A DNA stretch of 64,000 nt from JAFAGX01 sp035624215 (GCA_035624215.1 DASPRY010000120.1:10060-74059); one strand, 5' to 3'. Positions 1 to 8,499 are shown, counted from the stretch's first letter. Notes: generated by a model from the sequence alone, not told the origin. Made by a program: numbers and translations.

Positions 1-1
1 C

Positions 2-2245
2 ATGCGCGCCGATCTTCAGCGCTTGAAGCGGGACACCGACTCCGGACGAAATGTTGCCGTTGAAGCTGCGCCCTCGGCATCCCATCCCGCCAGCAATGTT
101 CCACCAATGCCATCCGCGGTTTCTGTCGCAAGCATTTCCCAATCTTCCTCATCCATTTCAGCCGCGCCGCCTCCGCCAGACTTGTCAGCACCCGCAGCTC
201 CGAGCCGTCAGCGCTGGATCGTGGGATCGGGCCTGATCGTGCTGGTCCTTGCGCTGGGCGCCGGTTTTTGGCTGCTCCGCGGCCGCGCCAGCCATCCCTC
301 GGGTGGTCAAACCCACAAGGCGATCGCCGTCCTCTACTTTTCCAATTTGTCGCAGGACGAATCTCTCAATTGGCTTGATAGTGGTCTCTCGGACATGCTT
401 ACCACCAACCTGGCCCAGATAAAAGGCCTGGACGTGCTTTCCACCGAGCGTGTCATGAGCGCCCTGCAGCACGCGGGCAAAGGCGGCAAATCCATGGATC
501 CCGCCCAGGCGCAAAGTATTGCGCGCGATGCAGGCGCTGACGCCTACATTACCGGCGCTTTGCTGAAGATTGGACCCACGCAATTGCGTTTGGATGTCCG
601 CGCCCAGGACACCAGCACCGGGCAGATTCTATTTTCCCAGAAACTGGAAGGCCAGGATGTGCAGAGCCTCTTCGGCATGGTGGATCGTCTGACCGAGAGC
701 CTGGCCGGCAGCTTCCTCCCCAAATCTGATCTGCCGCTTCAGGCGCCGGAGATCGAACAATCTTCCACCTCGAATCTCGAAGCCTACCGCCATTACCAGT
801 TAGGCGTCGACTTTGCCCGCCGCTTTCTCGCCAACGACGCCATACGCGAATTGGAGGAAGCAATCCGCTTGGATCCGCAGTTCGCCCTCGCTTATTTTTG
901 GCTATCGGACCAGTACAATCTTCGCGGTGACAAGCAACGTGGCTCCGAGGTCGCCGCCAAGGCTGAGCAATTGCAATCGCATTTGCCCCGCTTCGATCAA
1001 CTGGTATTGCAAGCATCAAAAGCCAGTCGCTCCCAGGACCCGGACGCCCAATTGGCTGCCTATCAAGCCCTCGTATCGGAATTTCCACGCGCCACTTTCC
1101 AGCGTGGGGTACTCGCTTCCAACCTGTCTGAGTTTGGAAAGGGCCAACAAGCGATCGAGACGATTCGCCAGGGGCTCGCTCTGGATCCGAAAAGCGAAGA
1201 CTTGCTTAACTTTCTCAGCTACGACCAGGTTCGCTGGGGTGATGTCAACGGTGCCTTGGCGTCAAACGATGCTTATATCGCGGTTCGACCCGGTGATCCC
1301 AATCCAATCGACAGCCGCGGTGACATATTTTTCATGGACGGCCGCGATGACGAAGCCGTGGCCTCCTACCGCAAAGTTCTGGATTTGAAACCAGACTTCA
1401 GTGAGTATGGCGAATACGTAAAGCTGGCCATTGTCTATGGGGATCAGCGGAAACCGGATATGGCCAACGATGCACTCCAGCAGTTTTCCCAGCGCACCTC
1501 TCCCCTCGGCCGTCTCTACGTTCCGGGCTACCAAGCCGAACTCAAGCAGACAGCCGGCGATTTTGAGGGAGCGCTCAGCAGTTACCGCGACGTGGTCATT
1601 CAGTTGGGAAAGGCCAGGCAGACCGAAGTTGCGGGTGAGTATCTGCAGGCATTTACCGTGCTTTCGGTTTTGCTGGGTAAAAGTGCCCCCGCACTTTCTT
1701 TTGTCAATCAGCAGAAGCTGAACGGGGATGAACAGGTGGGGCTCGCATTCCTCCAAACCATGGCTGGCAACGCCGCCGCGTCACAGCAGGCGTTCCAACG
1801 CTACCAAGCTACCCATCCTTGGATCGCGCCCCGTGGCATCGAACTCTGGCAGATTTACTTTGACACGATCGCGGATGTGCAGAAGGGCGACGGCCAATCC
1901 GCCCTCAGCCGCACCGCTTCGCTCCCCGAATTTGAGGATCCCTATCTGCTTTTCTTCCGCGCCCGCGCCTCGCAGCTAACCAAAGACTATTCTTCCGCAG
2001 AAAATCGTTTTCACCGTCTCCTCCGGGTTGAGCGCAGCCTGGAAAACAGCGAGGTGATGGCCCGGCGCTTTCCTGCTCTTGGCATCCTCGCCCATTACTA
2101 CCTGGGTCAACTCGACGAGGATACGGGCAAACGCGATCAGGCAATCAATGAATACCAGGAATTTCTCTCCCATTTCCAGAATTCCCAGACTCATCTTTTC
2201 CAGCTAGGCGATGCTCGCGCTGCACTCAAACGCCTGATGCAGTGA
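2..2245 (+). CDS. Ser/Thr protein kinase, C-terminal sensor part with TPR repeats (5' truncated)
   Basis: This is the C-terminal portion of a large membrane sensor kinase; the catalytic domain lies left of the window. The first visible residues (LQRLKRDTDSGR) match the linker that follows the kinase domain in acidobacterial Ser/Thr kinases. A Pro/Ser/Ala-rich stretch follows, then one transmembrane helix at about residues 72-92. Next is a FlgO-like domain (from KAIAVLYFSNLS, with GLSDMLTTNLAQIKGLDVLS), and then a long helical TPR array from about residue 260 to the end with motifs such as AIRELEEAIRLDPQFALAYFWL. The kinase domain would be cytoplasmic and the TPR part periplasmic. The ATG at position 2 is unlikely to be the true start. 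A protein with only these domains is the alternative. Confidence 0.8.
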   Translation: MRADLQRLKRDTDSGRNVAVEAAPSASHPASNVPPMPSAVSVASISQSSSSISAAPPPPDLSAPAAPSRQRWIVGSGLIVLVLALGAGFWLLRGRASHPSGGQTHKAIAVLYFSNLSQDESLNWLDSGLSDMLTTNLAQIKGLDVLSTERVMSALQHAGKGGKSMDPAQAQSIARDAGADAYITGALLKIGPTQLRLDVRAQDTSTGQILFSQKLEGQDVQSLFGMVDRLTESLAGSFLPKSDLPLQAPEIEQSSTSNLEAYRHYQLGVDFARRFLANDAIRELEEAIRLDPQFALAYFWLSDQYNLRGDKQRGSEVAAKAEQLQSHLPRFDQLVLQASKASRSQDPDAQLAAYQALVSEFPRATFQRGVLASNLSEFGKGQQAIETIRQGLALDPKSEDLLNFLSYDQVRWGDVNGALASNDAYIAVRPGDPNPIDSRGDIFFMDGRDDEAVASYRKVLDLKPDFSEYGEYVKLAIVYGDQRKPDMANDALQQFSQRTSPLGRLYVPGYQAELKQTAGDFEGALSSYRDVVIQLGKARQTEVAGEYLQAFTVLSVLLGKSAPALSFVNQQKLNGDEQVGLAFLQTMAGNAAASQQAFQRYQATHPWIAPRGIELWQIYFDTIADVQKGDGQSALSRTASLPEFEDPYLLFFRARASQLTKDYSSAENRFHRLLRVERSLENSEVMARRFPALGILAHYYLGQLDEDTGKRDQAINEYQEFLSHFQNSQTHLFQLGDARAALKRLMQ

Positions 2246-2333
2246 CCGCCGCTAACTTTGAGCAGTGTTCGTCACTACCCCGCTGTTCAATTGTTTGACA
2301 GCCCTGTTACTATTCCTAGCCAAGGGAAAATTC

Positions 2334-2549
2334 ATGTCCAATTTGACCCGTGTACTTAGACAACTGAGGAATGAACGGCAACGTGTGCAGAAACAGGTCC
2401 AACGGATCGACGCCGCGCTCGCGGCATTATCCGGTGTGAGCCCCAAACGAAGTGAGAACAACGGAGGCAGGAGATTGTCAGCGGCAGCCCGCAGAAAGAT
2501 TGCGGCGGCCCAGCGGGCGAGATGGGCGAAAATTAAAAAGGCTGCATAA
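2334..2549 (+). CDS. small basic conserved protein
   Basis: A 71-residue Lys/Arg-rich protein of unknown function. The N-terminal half (LRQLRNERQRVQKQVQRIDAAL) is a short amphipathic coiled coil. The C-terminal half, RRLSAAARRKIAAAQRARWA, is a motif seen at the end of many small acidobacterial proteins and suggests nucleic-acid binding, though nothing proves that. The ATG at 2334 is preferred over the earlier in-frame start because the family begins with the coiled coil and the upstream residues are hydrophobic and unrelated. It follows the kinase gene by about 90 nt. Confidence 0.6.
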   Translation: MSNLTRVLRQLRNERQRVQKQVQRIDAALAALSGVSPKRSENNGGRRLSAAARRKIAAAQRARWAKIKKAA

Positions 2550-2685
2550 GGTAACCCAGACTGTTCACAAGCGATCACCGCATTACGCTGGCAAGGCTTG
2601 GGGCTTGTCGTGCTTAAGCACTAGAGCACGAATCGACGCAATTTCGGGCCGGAGATTAGAAACTCGCACACTAGGAGGGCGAGCC

Positions 2686-3618
2686 ATGGCCACGGCGCGT
2701 AACCCCTCGATCATTTCGTCCGAACTTTGGCCGCCGCTGCCACTCCCGGCGTGGAAACCTACCTACCACAATCTTCACATGTGGACGCAGATTGTCGGTA
2801 AGGTCCGGATGGCGCTCACTCCGAAAATTAATCATTGGTGGAACGTCCCACTCTACGTCACCGCTCGCGGTTTGACGACTTCTCCCATTCCCTACGGGAA
2901 AGACACTTTTGAAATCCAGTTTGACTTCCTCGACCACAGCCTGCTCATTGAGCGCTGTGATGGCACTGAAAAGGCGCTGCCTCTCAAACCGCGTACCGTC
3001 GCCGATTTCTACCAAGAGTTCATGTCGTCGCTGCGTGAACTCAACATTGAAGTTGCAATTTTTCCCAAGCCGGTGGAGGTTCCAGACCCGATTCCCTTCC
3101 CCGATGACCGCCTTTACGAAGCTTATGACGCCGAGGCCGCTTATCGTTTCTGGTGCATTCTGCTCTCTTGCGATTCGGTCTTCAAAAAGTTCCGGGGGCG
3201 GTTTCTGGGCAAGAGCAGTCCTGTACATTTTTTCTGGGGAAGCTTTGATCTGGCGGTGACGCGCTTTTCCGGCCGCCGTGCGCCAGAACGCCCGGGCGCC
3301 GATCCGGTCACGCGTGAGGCGTACTCCCATGAGGTCATTAGCGCGGGCTGGTGGCCGGGCGGCTCCGGGGTGGAGGGTCCGGCTTTTTATTCATACACAG
3401 CGCCCGAACCGGCCGGGCTTGCCGGCCAGCATATAAGCCCGAAATCCGCCTTCTACCACCCGGATTTGAAGGAATTCATCCTGATGTACGATGACGTGCG
3501 TCAAGCTTCGCAGCCGGAACAGCAACTATTGCAGTTCCTCGAAAGCACTTACGAAGCGGGCGCTATTCTGGCTCGCTGGGACCGCAGTGAGTTGGAGGTG
3601 CGTCAGTCGGCAGCGTGA
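2686..3618 (+). CDS. DUF5996 family protein
   Basis: A 310-residue soluble protein matching the DUF5996 family (Ava_C0101-related), recognised by LWPPLPLPAWKPTYHNLHMW near the N-terminus, WWNVPLYVTARGL, the FEIQFDFLDHSL region, HFFWGSFDLAVTRFSGR in the middle, and the conserved W-P-G-G plus YSYTAPEP segments. The biochemical function of the family is unknown. The ATG at 2686 has a strong AGGAGG ribosome site ten bases upstream and coincides with the start of homology, so the longer frame reaching back to 2452 is rejected. The UBP zinc-finger gene follows 29 nt downstream, probably co-transcribed. Confidence 0.85.
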   Translation: MATARNPSIISSELWPPLPLPAWKPTYHNLHMWTQIVGKVRMALTPKINHWWNVPLYVTARGLTTSPIPYGKDTFEIQFDFLDHSLLIERCDGTEKALPLKPRTVADFYQEFMSSLRELNIEVAIFPKPVEVPDPIPFPDDRLYEAYDAEAAYRFWCILLSCDSVFKKFRGRFLGKSSPVHFFWGSFDLAVTRFSGRRAPERPGADPVTREAYSHEVISAGWWPGGSGVEGPAFYSYTAPEPAGLAGQHISPKSAFYHPDLKEFILMYDDVRQASQPEQQLLQFLESTYEAGAILARWDRSELEVRQSAA

Positions 3619-3647
3619 TAACAAACTCTCAAGAAGATGGTGACCAA

Positions 3648-3917
3648 ATGACCTGTAAGCATATGAATCAGATTAAGATCACAACCACCGATAAGCATGT
3701 TTGCGAGGAGTGCGTGAAGCTGGGTGACACCTGGGTTCACCTTCGGCTCTGCCTATCCTGCGGAAATGTAGGTTGTTGCGACTCTTCGAAGAACAAGCAC
3801 GCCACCAAACATTTCAAAGCCTCCCACCATCCCCTGATTCGGTCCATCGAACCCGGCGAATCCTGGATCTGGTGCTATGTCGACAAATTGTCACCCGGCG
3901 AACTGGACGCCGCCTAA
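3648..3917 (+). CDS. UBP-type zinc finger protein
   Basis: An 89-residue stand-alone zinc finger of the UBP (ZnF-UBP) type, the fold eukaryotic deubiquitinases use to bind ubiquitin C-termini. Metal ligands are visible in order: CKH near the N-terminus, CEEC, CLSCGNVGCC, and the histidines of HATKHF and HHPLIR; the closing W-CYVD is also typical. The bacterial role is unknown because these genomes lack a conventional ubiquitin system; protein-tail binding is an inference. A GTG at 3615 that overlaps the stop of the DUF5996 gene is an alternative start giving 11 more residues. A bidirectional hairpin terminator lies just downstream. Confidence 0.85.
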   Translation: MTCKHMNQIKITTTDKHVCEECVKLGDTWVHLRLCLSCGNVGCCDSSKNKHATKHFKASHHPLIRSIEPGESWIWCYVDKLSPGELDAA

Positions 3918-3924
3918 AGAAAAC

Positions 3925-3943
3925 GGGCCGCTCGCGGCGGCCC
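3925..3943. terminator. bidirectional hairpin terminator
   Basis: Perfect 7-bp stem GGGCCGC/GCGGCCC with a TCGCG loop between two convergent genes. It is flanked by a T-rich stretch on the right and by AAGAAAA on the left, so it could end transcription from both sides. Confidence 0.7.
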
Positions 3944-3987
3944 ACTTTCCGATTTCTACTTTTGTCTTCCTAAGCCTCCGACTTGAA

Positions 3988-6147
3988 CTAATCTCCCGCG
4001 ACCGGCTCACCAACTTCAACCTGCGGCTTCGGGGCGTGATGTCCGTTACCGTTTCCGTTCGGCTTCACCAACGCTCCCAGCGGGATAAACCCATTCTCTG
4101 AGACAGGCTGTTTTTCTTTCAACACCACTTCGCGATACAGCGCCGCCATCCTGGCGTTGTACGCAGCGTCATCCTTCTTGGGGCCGCGCTGCGCCGAAAG
4201 TTTCGCATCTCGCGCCCGCAACTTTTCCTCGCGCGCGTTCTTGGCGATCCCCAACTTGTCGAGATCGTGCTGCTCTTCTTCGGTGACAATACCTTCACGC
4301 AACACCAGCGAGTGCTCGGTCGACTCCATCTTCACGTTCTTGCCGCCCGCGAAGATTTCGTGCCGACCGTGTTCTTCGTACCACTTCGTGAGCGTGGCTG
4401 TCATGTGCATCTTTTCGATGATGTTGCGCCAGCCCACTCCCGTGTTGTAGGCGCAGAAGGAAATTTCGCCTTCCTGCGTGGCGTACGGAATAATGCACTG
4501 CTCAGTCCGCCGGAAATCGTAGTTGAATAGATCCTGGAACCACATTCCCGCGATGAACAGGAAATTCCACCGGTCGGTTCGGCGCTTCATCACATCGTCA
4601 ATGGTCCGCTCCGGTCCCACTTTTCCGTAATTGCGTCCGGTGGCGTTGTAGTTCTTGTCAAACTTCTGCAGCAGGTCGATCAGCTTGAAATGCGTGGGCG
4701 CTTGGAACGGATCGTAGTTCTTCATCAGGCACAGCGCCATTCCCACAATGCTCAGGAATTTTCCTCGCGCCGCATCGTTCACTTTGGCAATGTCTTTCGC
4801 CAACTGGTCGCCATGCAGGAACGCCGTCACCGGCACGCTCTCCTTCGTTTCTTTGTCAATCATCACCGCCATCCCCGTCCCGCAATTCGGATGGCAGCCG
4901 CAGGAGAGCTGGCCCCAGTTGTTGTTTGAGTCCGAGGCGTGCATGATGTCGGCCCAATCGGAGAAAGTTCCCATGAAAGAGATCGGGAACCAGTCGCGCG
5001 CCGGTTCGCCAAGGCCAGTCTGATTTTTCACGTCGTGAGCGAGGTGAGCGAGCGTGTAGCGTTGCGCGACTCGACGCTCGTCAGTGATGGCTTCGTCCCG
5101 TCCGGTGAAGGAAACCGGCTGGAACGACAGGAATCCGATTTTCTTGGGATTATCGAGCGCGAATTGAATAATCCGCCCGACCTGCTCGTTGTTAATTCCG
5201 TTGACAATCGTAATGACGGGAACAATTTCGACGCCCGCCTTATGCAAATTGTCAATGGCCTTTAACTTCACATCGAACAGGTTGCCGACCTTGCGGTGGG
5301 CATTGGCGGCGTTGCCGATGCCGTCGAACTGCAAATACGCGTAGCGCAAGCCCGCTTCGGCGGCTTGCTGGGCAAATTCGAAACTCTTGGCAAATTCAAT
5401 TCCGTTGGTCGCGGCCTGCACGCTGTTGTATCCGACTTTGCGGGCATAACGGATCGCGTCCAGGAAATAGGGCGACAGCGTGGGCTCGCCACCGGAGAAC
5501 TGCACCGACATCTGGCGCCGCGGCTTAATGGTGATGGCGTTGTCGAGCATCTGCTTGATTTCTTCCCACGTCAGCTCATGGACAAAGCCGACCTGGTTAG
5601 CGTCCATGAAGCAGGGATCGCACATCATGTTGCAGCGGTTGGTGAGGTCGATGGTCAGCACCGATCCGCGGCCGTATTTGATGGTGCTGGTGCCGTGGTG
5701 GTGCAGCTTCTCGTCGTTGTGGGCCCGAATGTCGCGGCCGGGGAAAACGGTTTCCAGGTGCTTGGTGAAATCGGTGTCAATTGACATTACATCTTCGAAG
5801 TGGCCGTGCTTGGGGCAATCCTTCACCATCAGGATCTTGCCGTCGCGCTCCATAATCTGGGCCTTGATTTCGCCGACTTTTTCGTTGAGCAGAACTTCGT
5901 AGGGCAGCTCGCCATCGAGAATGCGCTGGCGAATCTCCGGAACGCAGCGCGGGCAGAGCGAATCCGTAGCGCGCGGCCAGCCCAGCGGCGGCTTGGATTT
6001 CTCGTAGGATTTCAGCAGTGGCTTGTCTGACCACTTGGGAGTGGGCGACGGGTTGGGCTTAATGCGGTTGAGCCGAGCGAAAACATGCCACGCACCCGTA
6101 GCTGCGACGGTAACAGCCTTTTCTACATACTTAATCGGCTTGTGCAT
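3988..6147 (-). CDS. radical SAM protein, tetraether/membrane-spanning lipid synthase (Tes/MSS)-like
   Basis: A 719-residue radical SAM enzyme. The N-terminal module has CPRCVPEIRQRIL and a later DCPKHGHFEDV, as in the archaeal Tes (MJ0619-type) family. The core follows with RGSVLTIDLTNRCNMMCDPC (cluster cysteines at about 172, 176 and 179), the SAM-binding QFSGGEPTLSP, and the family-typical AATNGIE and LRYAYLQFDG. A later Cys cluster (SCGCHPNCGTG) and a C-terminal CAYNTGVGWR are also present. Tes-type enzymes join two lipid tails by carbon-carbon bonds; bacterial relatives are linked to membrane-spanning diabolic-acid lipids, which Acidobacteria make. The C-terminal 60 residues are a low-complexity tail. 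The ATG at 6147 follows GAGAGGA; the upstream TTG at 6183 has no ribosome site. The lipid role is inferred; another radical SAM chemistry remains possible. Confidence 0.75.
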   Translation of the reverse strand: MHKPIKYVEKAVTVAATGAWHVFARLNRIKPNPSPTPKWSDKPLLKSYEKSKPPLGWPRATDSLCPRCVPEIRQRILDGELPYEVLLNEKVGEIKAQIMERDGKILMVKDCPKHGHFEDVMSIDTDFTKHLETVFPGRDIRAHNDEKLHHHGTSTIKYGRGSVLTIDLTNRCNMMCDPCFMDANQVGFVHELTWEEIKQMLDNAITIKPRRQMSVQFSGGEPTLSPYFLDAIRYARKVGYNSVQAATNGIEFAKSFEFAQQAAEAGLRYAYLQFDGIGNAANAHRKVGNLFDVKLKAIDNLHKAGVEIVPVITIVNGINNEQVGRIIQFALDNPKKIGFLSFQPVSFTGRDEAITDERRVAQRYTLAHLAHDVKNQTGLGEPARDWFPISFMGTFSDWADIMHASDSNNNWGQLSCGCHPNCGTGMAVMIDKETKESVPVTAFLHGDQLAKDIAKVNDAARGKFLSIVGMALCLMKNYDPFQAPTHFKLIDLLQKFDKNYNATGRNYGKVGPERTIDDVMKRRTDRWNFLFIAGMWFQDLFNYDFRRTEQCIIPYATQEGEISFCAYNTGVGWRNIIEKMHMTATLTKWYEEHGRHEIFAGGKNVKMESTEHSLVLREGIVTEEEQHDLDKLGIAKNAREEKLRARDAKLSAQRGPKKDDAAYNARMAALYREVVLKEKQPVSENGFIPLGALVKPNGNGNGHHAPKPQVEVGEPVAGD

Positions 6148-6426
6148 TTCCTCTCTCTTTCCACTGCCTGTGGAGTCGTACAAATCACCGCCAAAACGCG
6201 GCCGGCGTCCCGAAAATCAGCTTTGTTTTTGACCTTCACCCGGAAGAAAGCCTGGAAACTTTCCCCTGGAATATGCTGACAGTATCTTATTGACCCGGAC
6301 CGGGTAAGGCACGGACATCCCAATAAGAGGGTGAAAATCGGGGTTTAGCGGTGATTTTGCGGTGGTGGACGGGGCTAAGTGGTTGAGGGAGTAGTGGGTA
6401 GATTGATCGAGGTTGGCGCTGTAAAA

Positions 6427-6458
6427 GGCAAAAGCCCCGTTTTGTCGAGGCCTTTGCC
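6427..6458 (-). terminator. hairpin terminator downstream of the tRNA gene
   Basis: Inverted repeat GGCAAAGGCC / GGCTTTTGCC (read on the minus strand, one mismatch) with a 12-nt loop, followed by TTTTAC. It lies about 125 nt beyond the 3' end of the tRNA gene. Apart from it I see nothing in 6148-6582. Confidence 0.5.
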
Positions 6459-6582
6459 GCAAACCATCGCGCTACTGAGCGCGCCCGCCAAGCAACTTCA
6501 GATTATGCCCCGGTCGAACCTGTGTCAAGGAACGAAGGTTCTTACCGACCACCGAATTCCCAATTTTGGCTGGACAGCGGTG

Positions 6583-6672
6583 CGGAGGACAGGAGAATCG
6601 AACTCCTCGGGCTGCAAGCAGCCGTCCAGCGCTTGGCAGGCGCGCTCAGTACCCACACTGAAAGTGTCCTCC
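6583..6672 (-). tRNA. class II tRNA with 8/4-like acceptor branch, anticodon GCC (allo-tRNA-like, probably serine-accepting)
   Basis: A 90-nt cloverleaf. The 5' GGAGGACA pairs with 3' TGTCCTCC (8 bp), leaving a 4-bp T stem (GGAG/CTCC) around TTCGATT; a 7/5 reading is possible if the A before GGAG pairs instead, but then position 8 would be A, not the near-universal U. The D stem is 6 bp (TTCAGT/ACTGAG), as in selenocysteine tRNAs. The anticodon loop CTGCCAA gives anticodon GCC (window 6635-6637) with U33; the anticodon stem has 4 pairs plus a C-U mismatch. The variable region is 21 nt with a 5-bp stem (GGCTG/CAGCC). The long variable arm and discriminator G fit recognition by seryl-tRNA synthetase, although GCC reads glycine codons. 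CCA is not encoded. Novel 8/4 tRNAs have been described in Acidobacteria. Confidence 0.72.
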
Positions 6673-6807
6673 GAAGCTGTGCCCGCTACGAAGAATAGTG
6701 TGCGTGCCGGCCCGAGAAATTGTTTGTGACGAACAGCACAATTTCAACCAGGCATTCCATTTCGGGATAGTTGGTTCCGGCATTCCGCAGTTACAGAACC
6801 GCAGAGT

Positions 6808-7254
6808 TCATGGAGTGTAGAGGAGGTGCCAGGCTTCGCGGAAGCGCTCCCAGCGGGCGCGCTTGCAATCGATGTCGGGATAGAAACGGAGGCTCTTGCA
6901 GGGAGCGAAAGCTTCGACGGGGAGCACATACCAAGCGTCTTTGGGGATGATGTGGGCCACCAGAACGTCGATCTGGTCGGCGGTGTAAACAACTTTCCCC
7001 TGGCCGTAGATGGCGTAGATGGGCTGAATGTCGTAGCCGCGGGCGCGAACGACTTCGGTGCATTTGAGTTGCACGCGCCAGAGGCGGGAGCCGGTGTCGA
7101 GAATGAAATCGTAGCGCTCGCTGTCTCCCCAGGGGCGGGAGATGTGGAAGCCGAGGCTTTCTGCCTTTAGCAAAAATGCCGCTTCCGATAATTCGCCGGT
7201 ACGCTTGGTGTTGCGGTGAGTGGGTTCGTGTATTTCGGGCTCTGTTGTAATCAC
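6808..7254 (-). CDS. PD-(D/E)XK nuclease-fold protein
   Basis: A 148-residue protein of the small PD-(D/E)XK family (PF11645-like). The signature is NTKRTGELSEAAFLLKAESL, then PWGDSERYDFILD with the catalytic Asp, and WRVQLKCTE giving the Q-x-K of the active site. The second half is helical with several Trp and Arg residues. The family groups nuclease-like proteins; many members are stand-alone genes of unknown role, so actual cleavage activity is an inference. The start is GTG at 7254 with AAGAGGA ten bases upstream. A strong hairpin sits 29 nt upstream of the start, and a DUF2971 gene is transcribed divergently. Confidence 0.75.
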   Translation of the reverse strand: MITTEPEIHEPTHRNTKRTGELSEAAFLLKAESLGFHISRPWGDSERYDFILDTGSRLWRVQLKCTEVVRARGYDIQPIYAIYGQGKVVYTADQIDVLVAHIIPKDAWYVLPVEAFAPCKSLRFYPDIDCKRARWERFREAWHLLYTP

Positions 7255-7282
7255 GGATGAAAAATCCTCTTGGAAATGACAA

Positions 7283-7306
7283 AGGCGCAGCCGGTGGGCT
7301 GCGCCT
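7283..7306 (-). terminator. strong 10-bp hairpin upstream of the PD-(D/E)XK gene
   Basis: AGGCGCAGCC/GGCTGCGCCT with a 4-nt loop, followed on the minus strand by TTGTC. It could be a terminator for minus-strand read-through or a 5' leader hairpin of the gene starting at 7254. A weaker hairpin (ATAGCA/TGCTAT) lies at 7331-7346. Confidence 0.4.
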
Positions 7307-7391
7307 GATTAGTTTACTTCTAAGTATAGGATAGCAGATTTGCTATAGCTTTTATGACAGAGTTTAGAGAAATTTTTTCGGAATGGAATGA

Positions 7392-7423
7392 GGGAGTTGG
7401 GGGAAATTCGGGGGATTTGGGGG
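7392..7423 (+). other. G-quadruplex-type G-tract cluster
   Basis: Four G tracts (3, 5, 5 and 5 G) separated by 4, 6 and 4 nt on the plus strand, in the 375-bp gap between divergent genes. This matches the classic intramolecular G-quadruplex pattern. The rest of 7307-7629 is G-rich on the plus strand and holds no gene I can support. Confidence 0.4.
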
Positions 7424-7629
7424 CTTGACAAAGGTTTCCCGGAGTGGGAATTTCGCGGCTGAGCGGGCGGAGATTCCCGAATTGGGAGGAGAATTTGGGG
7501 TTGGTGACGAAGTTGGGGAGTTGCGGGGCGTCGGGGCCCCGCGGGCCGATATAGGGGCGACTCTCTGGCGCGTCGCCGACGGGGCTGGGGTGGTACTATT
7601 TTTCAACGCGCGCGTGGTGGGGCGGAGGA

Positions 7630-8484
7630 TTGGGCGTCGTAGACAAAATATTCGCCGAGGAGCCAGCAGGCCCCATCTATCACTACACTTCCAATGAGGG
7701 CTTCCTTGGGATCATAGAGACAAAGACGCTTTGGGCCAGCAAGCTCCATTACCTTAATGATTCGACTGAGTTTGCGTACGCGCTCGGCTTGATCAGGGCA
7801 AATCTAGAAAACAGGTTGAGGCACGAAAGAGGGCCTTGGAACGGGTTTTACGGGAAGGCGCTGGAGGGCATCTCCGCAATCGAGAACGTTCACGTGTTTG
7901 TGGCCTGTTTTTCCGAGGTAGGAGATCTTCTGAGCCAATGGAGGGGTTACTGCCCCGACAGCGTGGGCTACAGCGTGGCCTTCGAGCGTCAGCAGCTCGA
8001 GGAGCCTATGCTCCGACAGGGATTCCGGCTGGTTCGGTGCGTCTATGACGAGGAGCGACAGAACGCTATTGTCAATGAGATCATCAATTCCGCTGGACAG
8101 GGCCTGGATCCGGCAGCGCCGGGTGCCGCTGCAACGCAGCTGGTTCAGCGCATACCGGAGGTCGCGCCAGCCCTGAAGCATCCGAAATTCTCCGAGGAGC
8201 GCGAATGGAGGCTCGCAAGCATGAGCGCCGTCAGTATCCTCGCCCCGCAGGTTCGTTTTCGACCGTCGCGCTGGAGTCTGGTCCCCTATTACGCCTTTGA
8301 GCTGTGCGCGGCGGGCCAGCCTTTAACGCTATCCCACGTGTACGTGGGGCCGAATCCCCATATGCAGCTCGCCGAAGCAGCTGCCTTTGGCGCTTTGTGG
8401 AACGCGGGTGTGAAATTCGCGGGGAGTAAAAATCATCCTCCGATTGACGTTAGGCCCTCGTCGGTGCCGTACCGCGGCTGGTGA
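7630..8484 (+). CDS. DUF2971 family protein
   Basis: A 284-residue protein of the DUF2971 family. The N-terminal signature is GPIYHYTSNEGFLGIIETKT, LWASKLHYLNDSTEFAY, followed by CFSEVGDLLSQWRGY and VGYSVAFERQQL, all in the family order; the C-terminal half holds EEREWRLAS and YVGPNPH, also conserved. The family is of unknown function and is found scattered in variable genome regions. The listed start is TTG at 7630; GGCGGAGG lies immediately upstream and is too close for a standard ribosome site, so the exact start is uncertain. Confidence 0.75.
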   Translation: MGVVDKIFAEEPAGPIYHYTSNEGFLGIIETKTLWASKLHYLNDSTEFAYALGLIRANLENRLRHERGPWNGFYGKALEGISAIENVHVFVACFSEVGDLLSQWRGYCPDSVGYSVAFERQQLEEPMLRQGFRLVRCVYDEERQNAIVNEIINSAGQGLDPAAPGAAATQLVQRIPEVAPALKHPKFSEEREWRLASMSAVSILAPQVRFRPSRWSLVPYYAFELCAAGQPLTLSHVYVGPNPHMQLAEAAAFGALWNAGVKFAGSKNHPPIDVRPSSVPYRGW

Positions 8485-8499
8485 ACCGCGTCCGGCCTG

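Noticed and set aside
2452..2685. N-terminal extension of the DUF5996 frame
   Set aside because: Overlaps the small basic protein, has no homology, and a strong AGGAGG site precedes the ATG at 2686.
5296..5784. Long plus-strand frame inside the radical SAM gene
   Set aside because: Complement of a clearly coding region with no ribosome site or recognisable domain; a shadow frame.
6583..6672. Selenocysteine tRNA
   Set aside because: The 6-bp D stem fits, but the anticodon is GCC rather than UCA and no selenoprotein synthesis gene is nearby; kept as allo-tRNA-like.
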